Shown here piece after piece: positions 1 to 11,203 of a DNA stretch of 64,000 bases. The notes under the pieces are model-generated. The model was not told the DNA's origin and did no database searches. It saw only the letters and a list, made by a program, of their open reading frames with translations. Position 1 is the stretch's first letter; every line of letters starts with the position of its first letter. Source of the stretch: Yponomeuta sedellus. Lineage: Eukaryota; Arthropoda; Insecta; Lepidoptera; Yponomeutidae. Made by a program: the position numbers and the translations under genes. Location of the stretch: positions 7,924,285 to 7,988,284 of the forward strand of contig OW203730.1 in the NCBI GenBank assembly GCA_934045075.1, given 5' to 3'.

Positions 1-83
1 TTTTTATCCCCAGCCGGGGATCGAACCCCGGACCTCTCGCATGTTAGGCAGATGCGCTACCGCTGAGCCACAGAGGTCATCTA
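1..83 (-). repeat. tRNA-derived SINE head, cut by window start
   Basis: On the minus strand an A-box-like stretch (TGGCTCAGCGGTAGCGCA) is followed by a B-box-like GGTTCGATCC at tRNA spacing. The same head type recurs at 25745-25825 and 47945-48020. The missing SINE body, imperfect cloverleaf and repetition argue against a functional tRNA gene. Confidence 0.7.
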
Positions 84-563
84 ATTAATGTTGTATTGTA
101 ACATATTATGTTGTATGTGCGTATTGTGTTTTTGAAGTCATGATGTAGGCATTTTCCTCTCTCGCACGGTCCCTTGCCATCCGCATAGTTTTTCACTATT
201 TTTTGATAATTCTTTCATCTGCTCTACCGTTTTTAAAGAATAACGTCACCCATTTTTTGCATTTATTCACTATCCACTAGTCTCCAATCAAAGCCAGTAC
301 ATTGCATGAATTTATGTTTTATTATAACATATTTTAAACTTTCGCGACTTATACGCATAGTTAGAATATTTTACTACGCAATTAAGCCCCGAAAATATTC
401 TATGTTTTATTATAATTAAGTAAACTCTGTTAATGAAGGACTTTGAAAAGATTAGGTTTGGAATTTTTTTGTCCACTTTTTCTCCCAAATGATCTAGATT
501 TTGAAATGAACTCCTAGTTTATTTTATAACGTTCAATAAGTCACAGTGTCTGTGCAATTTTGC
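84..563. other. AT-rich stretch, no gene seen
   Basis: No coding frame or recognisable repeat was found between the SINE head and the first foldback SINE. Confidence 0.5.
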
Positions 564-884
564 ATAAAATGCTTTATACTATTTTTTTATTTTAAATGCA
601 CTAAACCGTGCTAAGGACAATTTTAAAAACATATTTAGAGGCTAACTTACTATCCTAACTGCAAGGTAGTCGGGGCTGTAAGTGATGCAATTGACTTCAG
701 CCAGATGTCGCTGCCTGTACGTAATACAAAGAATAGTGTAAAGAGGTTCGAAATTTCACTGATGCCGGTGAGTCGCCCATAAGCTCAGTTGGATAGAGCG
801 CTGGCACGGATAGCCAGAGGTCGCGGGTTCGAATCCCGGCATGGGTGGAATTTTTAGGCTCTAAATAGGTTTATAAAATGCTTT
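564..884 (-). repeat. Foldback tRNA-SINE, complete copy with target duplication
   Basis: The insert 576-872 is bounded by a 12-bp direct repeat ATAAAATGCTTT at 564-575 and 873-884. Read on the minus strand it starts AAACCTATTTAGAG, carries the tRNA-like segment in antisense, then a spacer, then TTAGCCTCTAAATA and the A-rich tail GTGCATTTAAAATAAAAAAA. The first and last blocks are complementary, so the RNA could fold back. The 12-bp duplication fits LINE-driven (target-primed) insertion. The tRNA-like part (about 774-848 on +) has D, anticodon and T arms, but mismatches in the acceptor and T stems and an anticodon loop lacking T33. Confidence 0.8.
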
Positions 885-1184
885 GTTATGTTTTTTGTTT
901 AATTCACCGTTTGATGAAACACTTGTACTGACAACTTTAAAATACTTGGAAATTATATTCTTTCATCCGTTTTATTTTCTATTTCATTATTATACTCGTA
1001 TCTACTTACCTTTTATAAAATAAACACAGTATTTCGAATGCATATATATTTGATCTCAAGAACTGTCACACATTATAGTTGCGTGTAATACTCCGTACAG
1101 CGGCCCAAATATGAGGATAGATCCAGAAACCATACGGTCACACAAACTATAGTCGAATGACAACTGCATGACCACGGGAAAATT
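885..1184. other. unassigned spacer
   Basis: AT-rich with no repeat family or coding signal recognised. Confidence 0.4.
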
Positions 1185-1546
1185 TTAAAAATCTATTTAG
1201 AGGCTAAAAATTCCACCCATGCCGGGATTCGATTCCGCGACCTCTGGCTATCCGTGCCAGCGCTCTTTCCAACTGAGCTAATGGGCGACTTACCGGCATC
1301 AGTGAAATTTCGAACCTCTTTACACTATTCTCTGTATTACGTACTGTAAGTGATTCAATTTACTTAAGCCAGATGTCGCTGCCTGTACGTAATACAGATA
1401 ATAGTGTAAAGAGGTTCGAAATTCCACTGATGCCGGTGAGTTGCCCATTAGCTCAGTTGGAAATAGCGCTGGCACGGATAGCCAGAGGTCGCGGGATCGA
1501 ATCCCGGCATGGGTGGAATTTTTAGCCTCTAAATAGGTTCTAAATA
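1185..1546. repeat. Foldback tRNA-SINE, long palindromic copy
   Basis: An antisense tRNA-like block (about 1200-1290) and a sense block (about 1437-1520) lie head to head around a ~40-bp centre. Each arm is roughly 160 bp and runs from the CTATTTAGAGGCTAAAAATT edge to TACGTAATACAGA. Open frames across it are artefacts of the palindrome. Confidence 0.8.
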
Positions 1547-1626
1547 GATGTACTATTATGTGGGCATCAATACAAGTAACATACATAACAAATGCCCTTG
1601 TATTGATGCCCACATAATAGTACATC
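1547..1626. repeat. Perfect 30-bp inverted repeat, 20-bp loop
   Basis: Arms 1547-1576 and 1597-1626 are exact reverse complements, beginning GATGTACTATTATGTGGGCA. It abuts the preceding SINE and is not part of its consensus. Confidence 0.9.
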
Positions 1627-2631
1627 AACAAATATGATGGATTTTGGTGGTTTACGACCCCGGCACATGTCAAAGGTTTTTTGCATCGAATTAAAAAACA
1701 GTGTAGTTAAACAACCGTCAGTTTTTTTATTTTATTTCCTTGTGAAGACTATGATTGTGATCCTGTGGATAAACCAGGAATGCAATCAATGGACAAGGAC
1801 TAAAATTTATGACTAAAATAGTGTAGAGTGCGACAGCTGTGTTTGTACTACGTTTTTACTAACATAGTGTAAGTCTGTGTTGACGTCATTACTGTGTAAA
1901 GTAAAATGTACAATATAATCTTAGACTACTCTACAAAAAAGAAAAGAATGGCAAGTTAAAAAAAGTACCTGACTAGCCGATTATGAAGTCGTAAGTGGCA
2001 ATCCCAGGTTTCGTCTCCTCCCCAGCGGTATACAGACGTGAATTTAGGATGTTCTTTTAGATAAATATAAGTGTTTTCTTGAATATGTTTCATGATATAC
2101 TATACGATCTTGCCTTTGAAATGGACCACATTTAAAACATATTAATTTATGTTTCTATTTTACAACAACTTTGGTTTTCATCGTTGGTGAAAGGATTTGC
2201 CATCAATAAGCGTAAGGGACTCGCTCTTTTCTTTCGTCTTTTTCTTGAAGTTCATTTTTTTATTATATTAATCCAACTATTAAATTAATTCCGGATTCAC
2301 TTACTTCACTTGACTATTTTCAACTAATACTATCTATTGCAGTCTTTCCAGAATACCATTCGAACTTTCCTTATACAACCAACTCTCCGATAAATATTCA
2401 AGTATCTCGACACAGTTGCATGCGAGGGTGGGGGCTTTTATCGAATCAGAGGCCGTGTTTTGTTTCATTTTTCCTACCGAACGGAGTGAAGATTCGATCG
2501 ATATTCAAATGTGAGCCATCAATATTCATGGCTTGTGGGCGTCATAGATAATTGAGCCTCACCTTACGGCGCGCTTCTCGTATTTCATGACGGAGAATAT
2601 GCACAAAAAAATGTTTTGATATAATCGAAGA
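1627..2631. other. unassigned AT-rich sequence
   Basis: No convincing gene or repeat. A short frame at 1634-1816 has no family resemblance and no splice context. Confidence 0.4.
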
Positions 2632-3003
2632 GAAGCGCTCGTGGCCTAGGCGAACCGAGTGATTGGAATCAATCATTTGGTTAAGCAACAACAGGCGCGG
2701 TCAGGTACGGGATGGGTGAGCGTCCCGTGACTACCGCTAGTGGCATTTTTCCGAGCGCTTCCGTGCTTCGCAAGGCACGCTAAGCGGTTGGTGCCGGCTG
2801 TCATATAATGGCAGTCGTTAAGCCATGTCAGAGGCCTTATGGGCGGCTTGATAACTTCTGACAGTAAGGCCCGCCACTGTCTTTCAATCCTCCATCAACC
2901 CGGACTTGGCCCCCATGGTGGAGTATGGCCTAACCTTCCTGCGATGCAGGAAGAGACCCGTGCCCCAGCAGTGGGGACATACAAGGGTCGAGGTCGTTTT
3001 TAA
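2632..3003 (+). repeat. 5S-rRNA-like SINE, near full length
   Basis: The copy starts CTCGTGGCCTAGGCGAACC. About 50 bp in come TTAAGCAACA, GGCGCGGTCAG and GGATGGGTGAGCG, in the order and spacing of the internal promoter of 5S rRNA (TTAAGCA, GGCGCGGTTAG, GATGGGNGACCG). The body follows: TCCGAGCGCTTCCGTGCTTC, then AGTAAGGCCCGCCACTGTC, then a conserved end GTGGGGACATACAAGGGT. The same unit recurs many times on both strands. Calling it a 5S-derived SINE is my inference from motif order. Confidence 0.7.
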
Positions 3004-3034
3004 AAGAGCAATAGACGTAGTGTGTTTATACTAA

Positions 3035-3207
3035 ACGGTAAAGGAAAACATTGTGAGAAAACCTGAGTGTGTGAGGTGTTCAAATACCTCGGCGCTTGAA
3101 ATTGCAAATTAACGGTGGGCACAGGGACGCTATGCCCTATGCTCACTGGGCGTTTGTAGCCTATAAACGCCCAGTAGGACGTTTACAGCCAAAAAAAAAA
3201 AAAAAGT
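3035..3207 (+). repeat. tRNA-SINE body, type B, with local inversion
   Basis: It contains the block GGAAAACATTGTGAGAAAACC and the tail motif seen at 25290-25490, ending in a run of A. Near the tail, 3145-3155 and 3165-3175 form a perfect 11-bp hairpin absent from sibling copies, so this copy acquired a local inverted duplication. Confidence 0.75.
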
Positions 3208-3554
3208 GGTATAGGTTTATTGTTCTTTACGACTAATACTTTTTATGTCAATCTAGTCAGGTGGTATGGAAACGCGCCATCATATCAAGCTCAAACTACG
3301 ACGTCACAACTTGAACGTAGCACCTTATAGTGCATTAGAGCGTTTATGCGAGTTATCTTGTAATTTATTTTTTATGCATTTGCTTTTTACCCTTACCTTA
3401 TTATTAATTTATCCTCTATTTATCTTTTTTAGAAATTGTTTACAATTCCATGAAAAGAAAATTATAATTCTATTCTACGTTTTCCTGTTTATACTTATAT
3501 GCTTAACGATCACTATTAGAAATAAAACGTGTTATAAAACAGATTATATTTTAT
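3208..3554. other. unassigned; weak open frame
   Basis: A 99-codon frame (3266-3565) is rich in Leu, Ile and Phe because the DNA is AT-rich. It ends inside the microsatellite and has no domain I recognise. Confidence 0.4.
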
Positions 3555-3790
3555 TGAATGAATGAACGAACGAACGAACGAACGAATGAGCGAGCGAACG
3601 AACGAACGAACCAACGAACGAACGAACGAACGAACGAACGAACGAACGAACGAACGAACGAACGAACGAACGAACGAACGAACGAACGAACGAACGAACG
3701 AACGAACGAACGAACGAACGAACGAACGAACGAACGAACGAACGAACGAATGAATGAATGAATGAATGAATGAATGAATGAATGAATGAA
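3555..3790. repeat. Compound (GAAT/GAAC)n microsatellite
   Basis: Edges are AATG units on both sides and the core is about 45 AACG units, with a few irregular units near 3585-3615. Open frames in all readings are repeat artefacts. Confidence 0.97.
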
Positions 3791-3895
3791 AATTCTTTAT
3801 TGCACTAAAAACAAATTTGTACGAAGGCAAGCTTAAAATACTACATAGTATTTTCTTCCAGATAACCCACGATGATACCATTCCATTGGTGGCGC
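3791..3895 (-). repeat. LINE 3' end attached to the microsatellite
   Basis: On the minus strand TACTATGTAGTATTTTAAGC and AGTGCAATAAAGAATTTTCA lead directly into (TTCA)n. The same arrangement is at 47310-47521 (+) and 21990-22119 (+). It is read as a non-LTR retrotransposon 3' UTR whose terminal tandem repeat became the array. Confidence 0.65.
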
Positions 3896-4443
3896 TAGTT
3901 AGCAACGCTTGGCGCCTTATTATTATACTCTATTTTTATTATTGGTCCAACAGTAACTGATTACACGTGTTTCTGCAGGAGGTTTTCTTGCAGAATTATT
4001 GGTAAGGCCGTCTTGAGATGGTGTTCACACACAAGACGTCGGCGGCAGCGACGGGGAGAGCGGGGGAGCGGCGCCTGCACCGCTGCACCCCGATGCGGCG
4101 CCCGGCACTTCAACATTTTCGATCGAAGCGAACGCACTAAACTATCTAGCTGTCTGTAATAGCGACCGTATTAAACCATCTCTAAATACAGTCCACTTTT
4201 AATTCTCTCAAGACTTGGCCTATCTATATGGTGTTAAGTAGACTGTATAGTTTATAACGTCTTGTTTAATGGTCGTATATCGTTCAGGCCGTGCATGATA
4301 TAAAACCTCAATTATTGGATTTACCAACGAGAAAATGTGTAAAATGTAATGACAATGCAAAAGATCAAGAGAAGAATTAATGTCAATAGGACAATGGAAC
4401 CTCCTGTCGATGAAACCTCTATGATGGCGTAGACAATAATAAT
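3896..4443. other. unassigned, with a GC-rich patch
   Basis: Mostly AT-rich. About 4028-4110 is strongly GC- and CpG-rich (GGCGGCAGCGACGGGG, CGATGCGGCGCCCGGC), unlike its surroundings. No gene was found. Confidence 0.4.
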
Positions 4444-4643
4444 ATTCATTGACAAGTACAACTAATTGACTTGTGTTACAGGTTCCAACTCGACGATAGA
4501 TTTAATACAATAAATACAAGACCCGAGAAAAACTAAAAAAAGCTCGTTTCCTAGTTTGACCCGGCCAGGGATCGAACCCGAGAACTTCGGTTTTACAGTC
4601 AGCGTGCCAAACCGCTGCGCCAGTGAGGTCGTCAAATTGTAGA
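4444..4643 (-). repeat. tRNA-derived SINE (family with GGCGCAGCGGTTTGGC head)
   Basis: The minus strand has an A box (CTGGCGCAGCGGTTTGGC) and a B box (GGGTTCGATCCCTGG), then a body that ends ACACAAGTCAATTAGTTG. A second copy is at 20405-20640. Confidence 0.7.
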
Positions 4644-4905
4644 CGGACATCTGGCTAACCGTGCCAGCGCTCTTCCAACTGAGCTAATGGGCGACTTACC
4701 GACATCAGAGAAATTTCGAACCTTTTTACAATACTCTCTGTATTACGTACAGGCAGCAACATCCAGCTGAAGGAATTTATATCACTTGCAGCCCCGAGTA
4801 CCTACTTTGCAGTTAGGTTTTTACATCGGAAATGATATCGCTGTATCCACATGATTAGCCAGAGGTCGCCGGTTCGAGTCCCGGCATGGGTGGAATTTTT
4901 ATAAT
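4644..4905 (+). repeat. Foldback tRNA-SINE, left arm truncated
   Basis: Antisense tRNA-like half, the whole central spacer (GGCAGCAACATCCAGCTG ... GATATCGCTGTATCCACATG), then a sense half TAGCCAGAGGTCGCCGGTTC. This copy shows how the spacer joins the sense arm. Confidence 0.75.
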
Positions 4906-4971
4906 TAAGTGTCTAATTATAAGTGCACATACAAAATGCATAACTTTTTTAAATTCCAATAGTAGTTACAC

Positions 4972-5020
4972 ACCGGGATTCGAATCCACGACCTCTCGCA
5001 CGCAAGGCAAAGGTTGTACC
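4972..5020 (-). repeat. tRNA-like SINE fragment
   Basis: Minus-strand GAGGTCGTGGATTCGAATCC is a B-box relic with part of the upstream arm. Confidence 0.5.
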
Positions 5021-5062
5021 TAAAGAACTAATTACCCTCCTCTTACCTGCTTCATCATCATC

Positions 5063-5315
5063 AACCCATTATGTCCCCACCGAGGGGCACGGGTCTCATC
5101 CCTAAGGAAGGTATAGGTCATACTCTACCACGGGGGCCAAGTCCGTGTTGGTGGAGGATTGTAAGACAGTGGCGAGCCCTACCCTAACTTGTCAGAAGTT
5201 ATCAAGCCGTCCATGAGGCCTCTGACACGGCTTAACGACTGCCATCTATCGACGGCAGCCGGCACCAACTGCTTAACGAGCCTTGCAAAGCACGGAACCG
5301 CTCGGAAAATTACCT
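5063..5315 (-). repeat. 5S-like SINE, subfamily 2, 3' part
   Basis: It shares AGTGGCGAGCCCTAC, TCTGACACGGCTTAACGACT and CACCAACTGCTTAACG with subfamily 1. Its end differs (CCCATTATGTCCCCACCGAG). Related copies are at 52285, 55630 and 57635. Confidence 0.65.
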
Positions 5316-6379
5316 TGCTTATCCCTATCATAGTCTAAAAAAAAGTTTAATAGGTATTCTTTATTGTACACATAACCTACATTATGTAACAGAAATTCCA
5401 CAAACTGAAATGTAGTACAAATTGGCGGCCTTACATTTTTTTCAAGCGGTTTCTTTTGGGCAAAGCATTCATTGGAGAATGAAATTAAAGCTCGAACCAG
5501 CAAAAAGCAGTACAAATCCCGGCCAAATTGGTGCTGTTTCGTTCCGCCGGGCGTGAAATGTTGTACCTATTTAATTTAAGAAACCGCATCGTATTTCCAC
5601 TGTCCCTGAGACGGATGTATTGTGGAATACTTGGAATGGCACGAAAGTTGGCGATGTAATCTTCTGGAAAATCAAGCGGTCTTGGCGAAAAACTTCCTAA
5701 AAGTACCTTTCCATAGTTTATTTTCGAGTCCTTATATTTTCATTCAGAATGTCTGTCTTTCCGGAGACATATAACCTGGGTGTCTTTAAAAGTAGTGTCA
5801 ATCAGCATTTAACAGGTAAGATATAAAAAAAAAAATCCTTTAATTTAGGGCAAAATAATCTGTCAAAAAGCTTTAAAATGCGTGAAAATGCATACTTCAA
5901 ATTTCGGGTACTTTACATCGTCGCATTTACAATAAAATCTAGTAATGTAGTGATCTTTTGTCACGTTATGAGTAATAAACTTTGGGTGCAATGACTGAGG
6001 AGCGATGGATGTGGGACATATTATTGTGGTGCGGTAAAGTAGGCCAACTTGTGACAGGACGCCTAGTGGTCACTCTAACTAGTTTATACCGACCGGACTG
6101 TGCTAGTTTCCTTCGTGGACCTTCAAACTGTTTAATAATGGAACTAAGGCCTGAGGCACACAGGGAGGACGTAGGACATCTTCTATCGCGACTTTGACGC
6201 CAATGCTAAGTTTGATTTGAATACTTGAATAAAGCTTCTAAAATAACACTGTCCGGCCCAGACAGTATTTTTTTAAGTATCCTTATTTATTTAAAAGCTT
6301 TGCTTACATAGGTGAACATGTCAGCTTCATCAAAATTTACTTATAAAATTCTAACACATCGTTACACTTAGTTCTTACA
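5316..6379. other. unassigned
   Basis: No gene supported. A 71-codon frame at 5982-6197 has no recognisable domain. Confidence 0.4.
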
Positions 6380-6551
6380 GCTAGTACAGTTCTTATAACT
6401 ATTGGGGGGTCCCCTCAAAGCAAAATATTGTTTGACGATATAATCAAATACAGATGAACACAATGGCTAGTACAGTTCTTATAACTATTGGGGGGTCCCC
6501 TCAAAGCAAAATATTGTTTGACGACATAATCAAATACAGATGAACACAATG
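6380..6551. repeat. 86-bp tandem duplication
   Basis: Units 6380-6465 and 6466-6551 differ at one base (GACGATATAA versus GACGACATAA), implying a recent duplication. Confidence 0.95.
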
Positions 6552-7200
6552 TTTCAGTTAAAATTGGTTGGATACAATCAAGTGAGTTTACCTTAAATTT
6601 TTGCATTAAAGTTGCTCTCTGTTGTGCGTTTATGTCACACTCACAATATAAATGATAGAGATCTTCTTTACAATTACATGTGTTACAATCTGAATTAATT
6701 AGATTTTAAGGACAGAGACATGTATCAATTTGATGTATCAAAACGGATCGCGGGTTAGGTTATAGAACTACACTGGTGTTGATTTCTCTTTAACGCAACC
6801 ACGGTCAGGGACTTCCCTGTGACAGTCGAATGCTCCACCAACAGCCGTAGACCAAGTGCAGATGGAGATGGATCTGAACAGCGGGAGTAGGGACCCCAGA
6901 TGTCTTCGTCTTCGTGAAGTTAAAATTGTGGTCCAATACTTGGACCAACATTTCGAGGTCGCGAGGTCGCAAAAAAAAACATGACACGTTATATAGAGTT
7001 TGCAATCTCGCCCAGTCTCTTCTGTGTCGGCTTCGTCCTTTGTCCTTCGTCCTTCGTCGTTTCGTAAATATTGTATGAAAGTAAATTGACACGACAACCC
7101 GCCTTTTCCAAGCCCTCGCTCCACGTCCGCTCTGTGTGTCACAGGCTTAAAAGTTGCAAAATGCCAAGTGTTATGTCTCCCTTTCTCTCTCCGTCACGTA
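6552..7200. other. unassigned
   Basis: It contains a short purine/pyrimidine-biased repeat near 7026-7058 (TCCTTCGTCCTTCGTC) and overlapping frames without family resemblance. Confidence 0.35.
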
Positions 7201-7204
7201 AGCT

Positions 7205-7358
7205 ACAAGTTGTGACGTGGGTGAAGGAGATGTATTGTAAATTATCTCGAATAAGATGCAAAATTCTTGTACGTTGGACGAGTTTAGCAAAGTACCAAAC
7301 GGGTTGGCGTGAAAAAGAAAAGGCCTATGCCCAATATTGGACTTTGTTTATGGGCTGA
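7205..7358 (+). repeat. Possible decayed LINE C-terminal tail
   Basis: The frame ends GWREKEKAYAQYW, close to the REEWRNKKEAYAQQW end of the better fragment at 26968. Only the end of the similarity is clear. Confidence 0.4.
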
Positions 7359-8330
7359 TTACAAAGATATCAGTAATTAAGATCTACCTCTATTTTTCAG
7401 AATTACAATGTCTTAAGCCCTGGACTCATTCAGGATCCGAGTGTGAGTAGTTACAATAGACAATTACGACCCGTGGTAGACAAAATTTGTCATCAGATCT
7501 GGTTTCTATTCGAGTTACTTATACGAATCTGACTAGATTTAAACGTTGTGTGAATTATCTAAAAAATAACTGGTATATATACAAGTAACTTAGTAGGCTT
7601 AGGCCGGCTTGCGTCAACAATATTTGACAACACTCTCCACTATCCTGTTAATAAGTCCAAAAATGCATCGTGACATTTGCAGAGCTATCCATTGACCAAT
7701 TGTATGACTCGTGTGATTTAGAAATTTATCTGTTTATCCTTGGATAAGTGTTTCTCTATTTACTTTTTTTATCCAGTGATAGGAGGAAGACCAAGTCACC
7801 TATTTGGATAGACCGATGATACATTTGTTAATTCAGTAGATATATCAATAGTTAACTGCAACGAACTAGCGTTCCTACAAATCGTTATCGCACACCCAGG
7901 TGATTCGGGTCGGCGGTAAATGGGTTAATTCGCATTAACCGCTGAGCTGGGCGTTGCGCAAATTTCTATTCGCAGTCAAAATGCAAAGCGCCTTCCTTTA
8001 TTGTTACTGTTACCATAGAGTGAAAGTAAAATAAGTTGCAATACGTATGATGCTACATTTACATGTTTAAGAAAATGTATACTTTTATTAAGAACGAAAA
8101 ATTTATGTATTTTGGAACGACTTCAAAAAAGGAGGAGATTATCAATTTGACGCTTAAAGTACTTATTATGACGTACGGTGTGCGAGCTATATAAAGTTTT
8201 AATCTAATTTATGCGAGTAAAGTGACATAAAATTAAAACTTTAATATCTTATGTAAAGTCGGATTTTTTTGTAGCCTATAACCGTCCTACGAGCTAAGTA
8301 AAATTTTTGCTTTCGCACACGGATATAGTG
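7359..8330. other. unassigned
   Basis: AT-rich with no gene or repeat recognised. Confidence 0.4.
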
Positions 8331-8790
8331 TTGGGTAAAGGACCCAATTAAAAACTAATACTTAAAATTAATAAAATAAACAACTCACTCTGTCCGCGTC
8401 GACGCCTCTCGACCCGGCAGCCGGCGCCGCCCGGGGTGGATGCACTGAGGTTTGGGGATCCCTAGACTTCCCCGTCTACCCCCAAGAGCTCTTTTCCCAG
8501 AAAGCTACGTACCTGCAGTGCACTTTCACAACACCGCGTTTTATCACCAATTGTATTCACTATTTTGGGCGATCCGTCGCCCAACAACAGCACTGTCACT
8601 ACGGGAACCGTCCCTGGACTGATTTCGCACTCCACACGAAGATACAAGCCCGGCAATCTAATTGCCACATCAATTTGGGCCAAAAAAACGCTCCACGCTT
8701 TTTACAAGCAAACAACATGGGGACAAAGTGTGCACAGACTCATCAGACAACTGTCAAGTACAGTGTTGCCGAAATCACACTTCTATTCTA
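8331..8790 (+). repeat. Unclassified dispersed repeat, copy 1
   Basis: It matches 13805-14275 in reverse orientation, from GTTGGGTAAAGGACCC through GTCGACGCCTCTCGAC and TTTGGGGATCCCTAGACTTC to TTTCTATTCTAAACATA-like ends. Both copies keep a frame encoding LISHSTRRYKPGNLIAT, so it may be coding-derived. No terminal repeats or target duplications were established. Confidence 0.75.
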
Positions 8791-9215
8791 AACATACATA
8801 CAGCGGTGGTAGCTCAGTGGGTAGAACCATAGACTGGCAAGCGAGAGCCCCAGGTTCGATCCCGAGTGCGGGCATGTACCAATGACTTTGTTTAATTTCA
8901 AAGTTACGTACATTTGCGAATTTGCAGTCGCAATACCACACGCTAACGGTGAAGGAAAACATCGTGAGGAAACCCGCAGCTTGGTTGGCTCCGCACGTAT
9001 TGACTAGTCTTTCCTGTAGGCTAGGCCGAATAAGCTGTCAGGATGGTATAGGTGCTGGGCAAGCCTACACCATCTATAAAACCATGACCCAGGCACTACA
9101 GCGTCGGAGTGGTCCCTTCACCCATCTAGTGTGAGTGAAGATACCACTGGACGCTGTATAAATCATCTCATTAAGTAGATGCAAAAAGGCCAATATTATT
9201 ATTATTCTAAACATA
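8784..9215 (+). repeat. tRNA-SINE type A, complete, with 13-bp target duplication
   Basis: Target duplication TATTCTAAACATA lies at 8784-8796 and 9203-9215. The head at 8801 has A box TAGCTCAGTGGG and B box GGTTCGATCCC. The body includes GTGAAGGAAAACATCGTGAG, then a type-A 3' module (CTTTCCTGTAGGCTAGGCCG ... GACGCTGTATAAATCATCTC) and an (ATT)n tail. Frames of 70 and 106 codons inside it are spurious. Confidence 0.9.
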
Positions 9216-10212
9216 TAGACGTTAAAGTTACATAATCAAGACACAGTTGAGTCTTCTGTAGACTATCACAACTAGTGTTTTAACATAAATCGCATCGAAA
9301 GACGTTACGACGCACGGTTTTTTAATTAAATAGCCCGTTTGGCGGACTCGGGGGCCAACTTTTACAATTTTGCCGGATAAGAAATTCGGCGACACTTTTT
9401 GAACGTTGAATTTTCCACGAAACTTATTCTAATATTTTCGTGATTATTCGTTGGATCTGTTATTTAAGTTGTGCTTGTATTTAAGGGCGTATGTGGTATC
9501 CTCACTTTATAACAATAGTTATAGTAGCACTATTACAATCGTACCTTAGTTCAGACAGACAACTTAGATGCTAGAAATTAAAATTACTGGCCAATTTTAT
9601 TAACAAATTTTTAGTTGCATTTATAAGTAGTTTGTACTGGTAGAGAAATATAAAGTTGACTAAAGAAGTTTAAAATATCATTGCTAGTTTTCTTTATAAC
9701 GTTTACTAGAAAAAAAACATGTAAAATTTTGATGTAAAAAAAACTAGAAGTTAGAGTGTGATTTTTTTAACACTGCGGTTGTGTGCAACTTACACTGCCT
9801 CCTCAAGTACCAATTGACAACTGGGAACAAGTTAGCCTTTCTGGTACACCAAAGAGTTTATGAACTATAGATACGCTTTCGCAAGCACAGGCAGCCTTGT
9901 TTCTCTATCTTCCGAGTAGTTTGCTCGCTCATGCTGCAAGACAGTCGTAAGTCGCAATAGCGCTGACCTGCCGATTTATCAGCTCGCCGTCCGTCGCTGA
10001 ACTGGCCGGGAAGCGGGCCAGCTGGGAAATGGAAAAGTTCCCCGGGGCCAGCGGTGGGCCTCTACTCTTGGCCTTTTGTCTACTCCAATCCCAAGATGGA
10101 ACTCGGAGCTAACGAAGGTCTTCTAGAGAAACCCTTTTTTGTCAACCTCAATCTCATGATTAAACTAGGAGCCAACGATATTTTCATCTTAACATGCTTT
10201 TTATCTACATAT
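9216..10212. other. unassigned
   Basis: AT-rich to about 9780. A GC-richer section near 9940-10050 has no gene signal. Confidence 0.4.
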
Positions 10213-10370
10213 TTGACTGTCTAACCGTTAAGGCGCTTGGTTAACAAGACAGAGGTCGTGGGTTCGATTCCCACTGAGACCCGCCATACATTTGTTCGTG
10301 TTTTCAAGTTAGTGACGTTCTTGCCTGGTTACCATAAGTACAGCGTATCCTAGTTTTGGACCGGGTCTAG
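10213..10370 (+). repeat. tRNA-SINE head (GGGTTCGATTCCCACTGAGA type)
   Basis: B box GTCGTGGGTTCGATTCCCAC is followed by CGCCATACATTTGTTCG. The same head and body start recur at 46480 and 60940. Confidence 0.6.
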
Positions 10371-11203
10371 TGATTGAGTTGTGTGGAAATTATTGTATCT
10401 ACTTTGGTCCCTCGGTGGAACTTGGAGCCAGCGAAAGACTCATATAAACACTTTTTAAAAGGGATCATTAAATATATTAAAAAGTGCGAGTGAGCCGAGT
10501 TCCAAATATAGCAGGAGCATTAAATTTGACAATTCATTCGATTACTGATTTGTAACCGGATCGACTTTTTGTTGGATGAGTCCGACCAAGGAGCCAATTC
10601 TCACTTCAATAGCAAATAATTCGTATACGATACTAAGGCTTATGACTTGAAATTCTACATAAAAGATCGAGCGACAGCCCAAAATGGATCTGTGTTCTGG
10701 ATGCCATGCTAGATTGAATTCGAATGAGAAAATAAATGTCTAATAAGTGTCGAGTTATCCTATTTATGCTATGCGACAAATGTCTAAGCCTTCGAATGTT
10801 TAGCGTCTACGTTTTTAATTCGTATGGGCGAGAATCGGTTCCCTGGTTTCGCTCTGATTCGTAGAGCTTATACTAAGGAGGAGAGACGGCGCGTCGTCGG
10901 TTCCTCGTGGTTGATCCGGTTGCACAGTCAATAATGCGTAGTGCTTGCGTAAGTTTTAGTCCAAAAACCCAGTCGATTAGTGAGATTTTTACAATTGAAT
11001 GTCTGAGGTCTCATAGATACCAAAAAAAATGGATTTTGGCTCCTGATCCTTGCACAGATTTTGGCAGGCTCGAACAACCCGAGTTACTCAGTGACTGTCC
11101 CATTTAAAACCCTAATGGGTAGTCAAATTACCGCTGTCATATTATGGTACAGCTTTTGAAACTTCATATGGTGGACCGAATTTCCTATTTTATGAGCGCG
11201 CAG
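10371..11203. other. unassigned
   Basis: No gene supported. A 66-codon frame at 10907-11107 is unrecognised. Confidence 0.4.

Noticed and set aside
774..848. Functional tRNA gene
   Set aside because: Anticodon loop lacks T33, acceptor and T stems have mismatches, and the segment is part of a dispersed repeat.
3555..3790. CRISPR-like array
   Set aside because: A simple tetranucleotide repeat without spacers, in a eukaryotic sequence.
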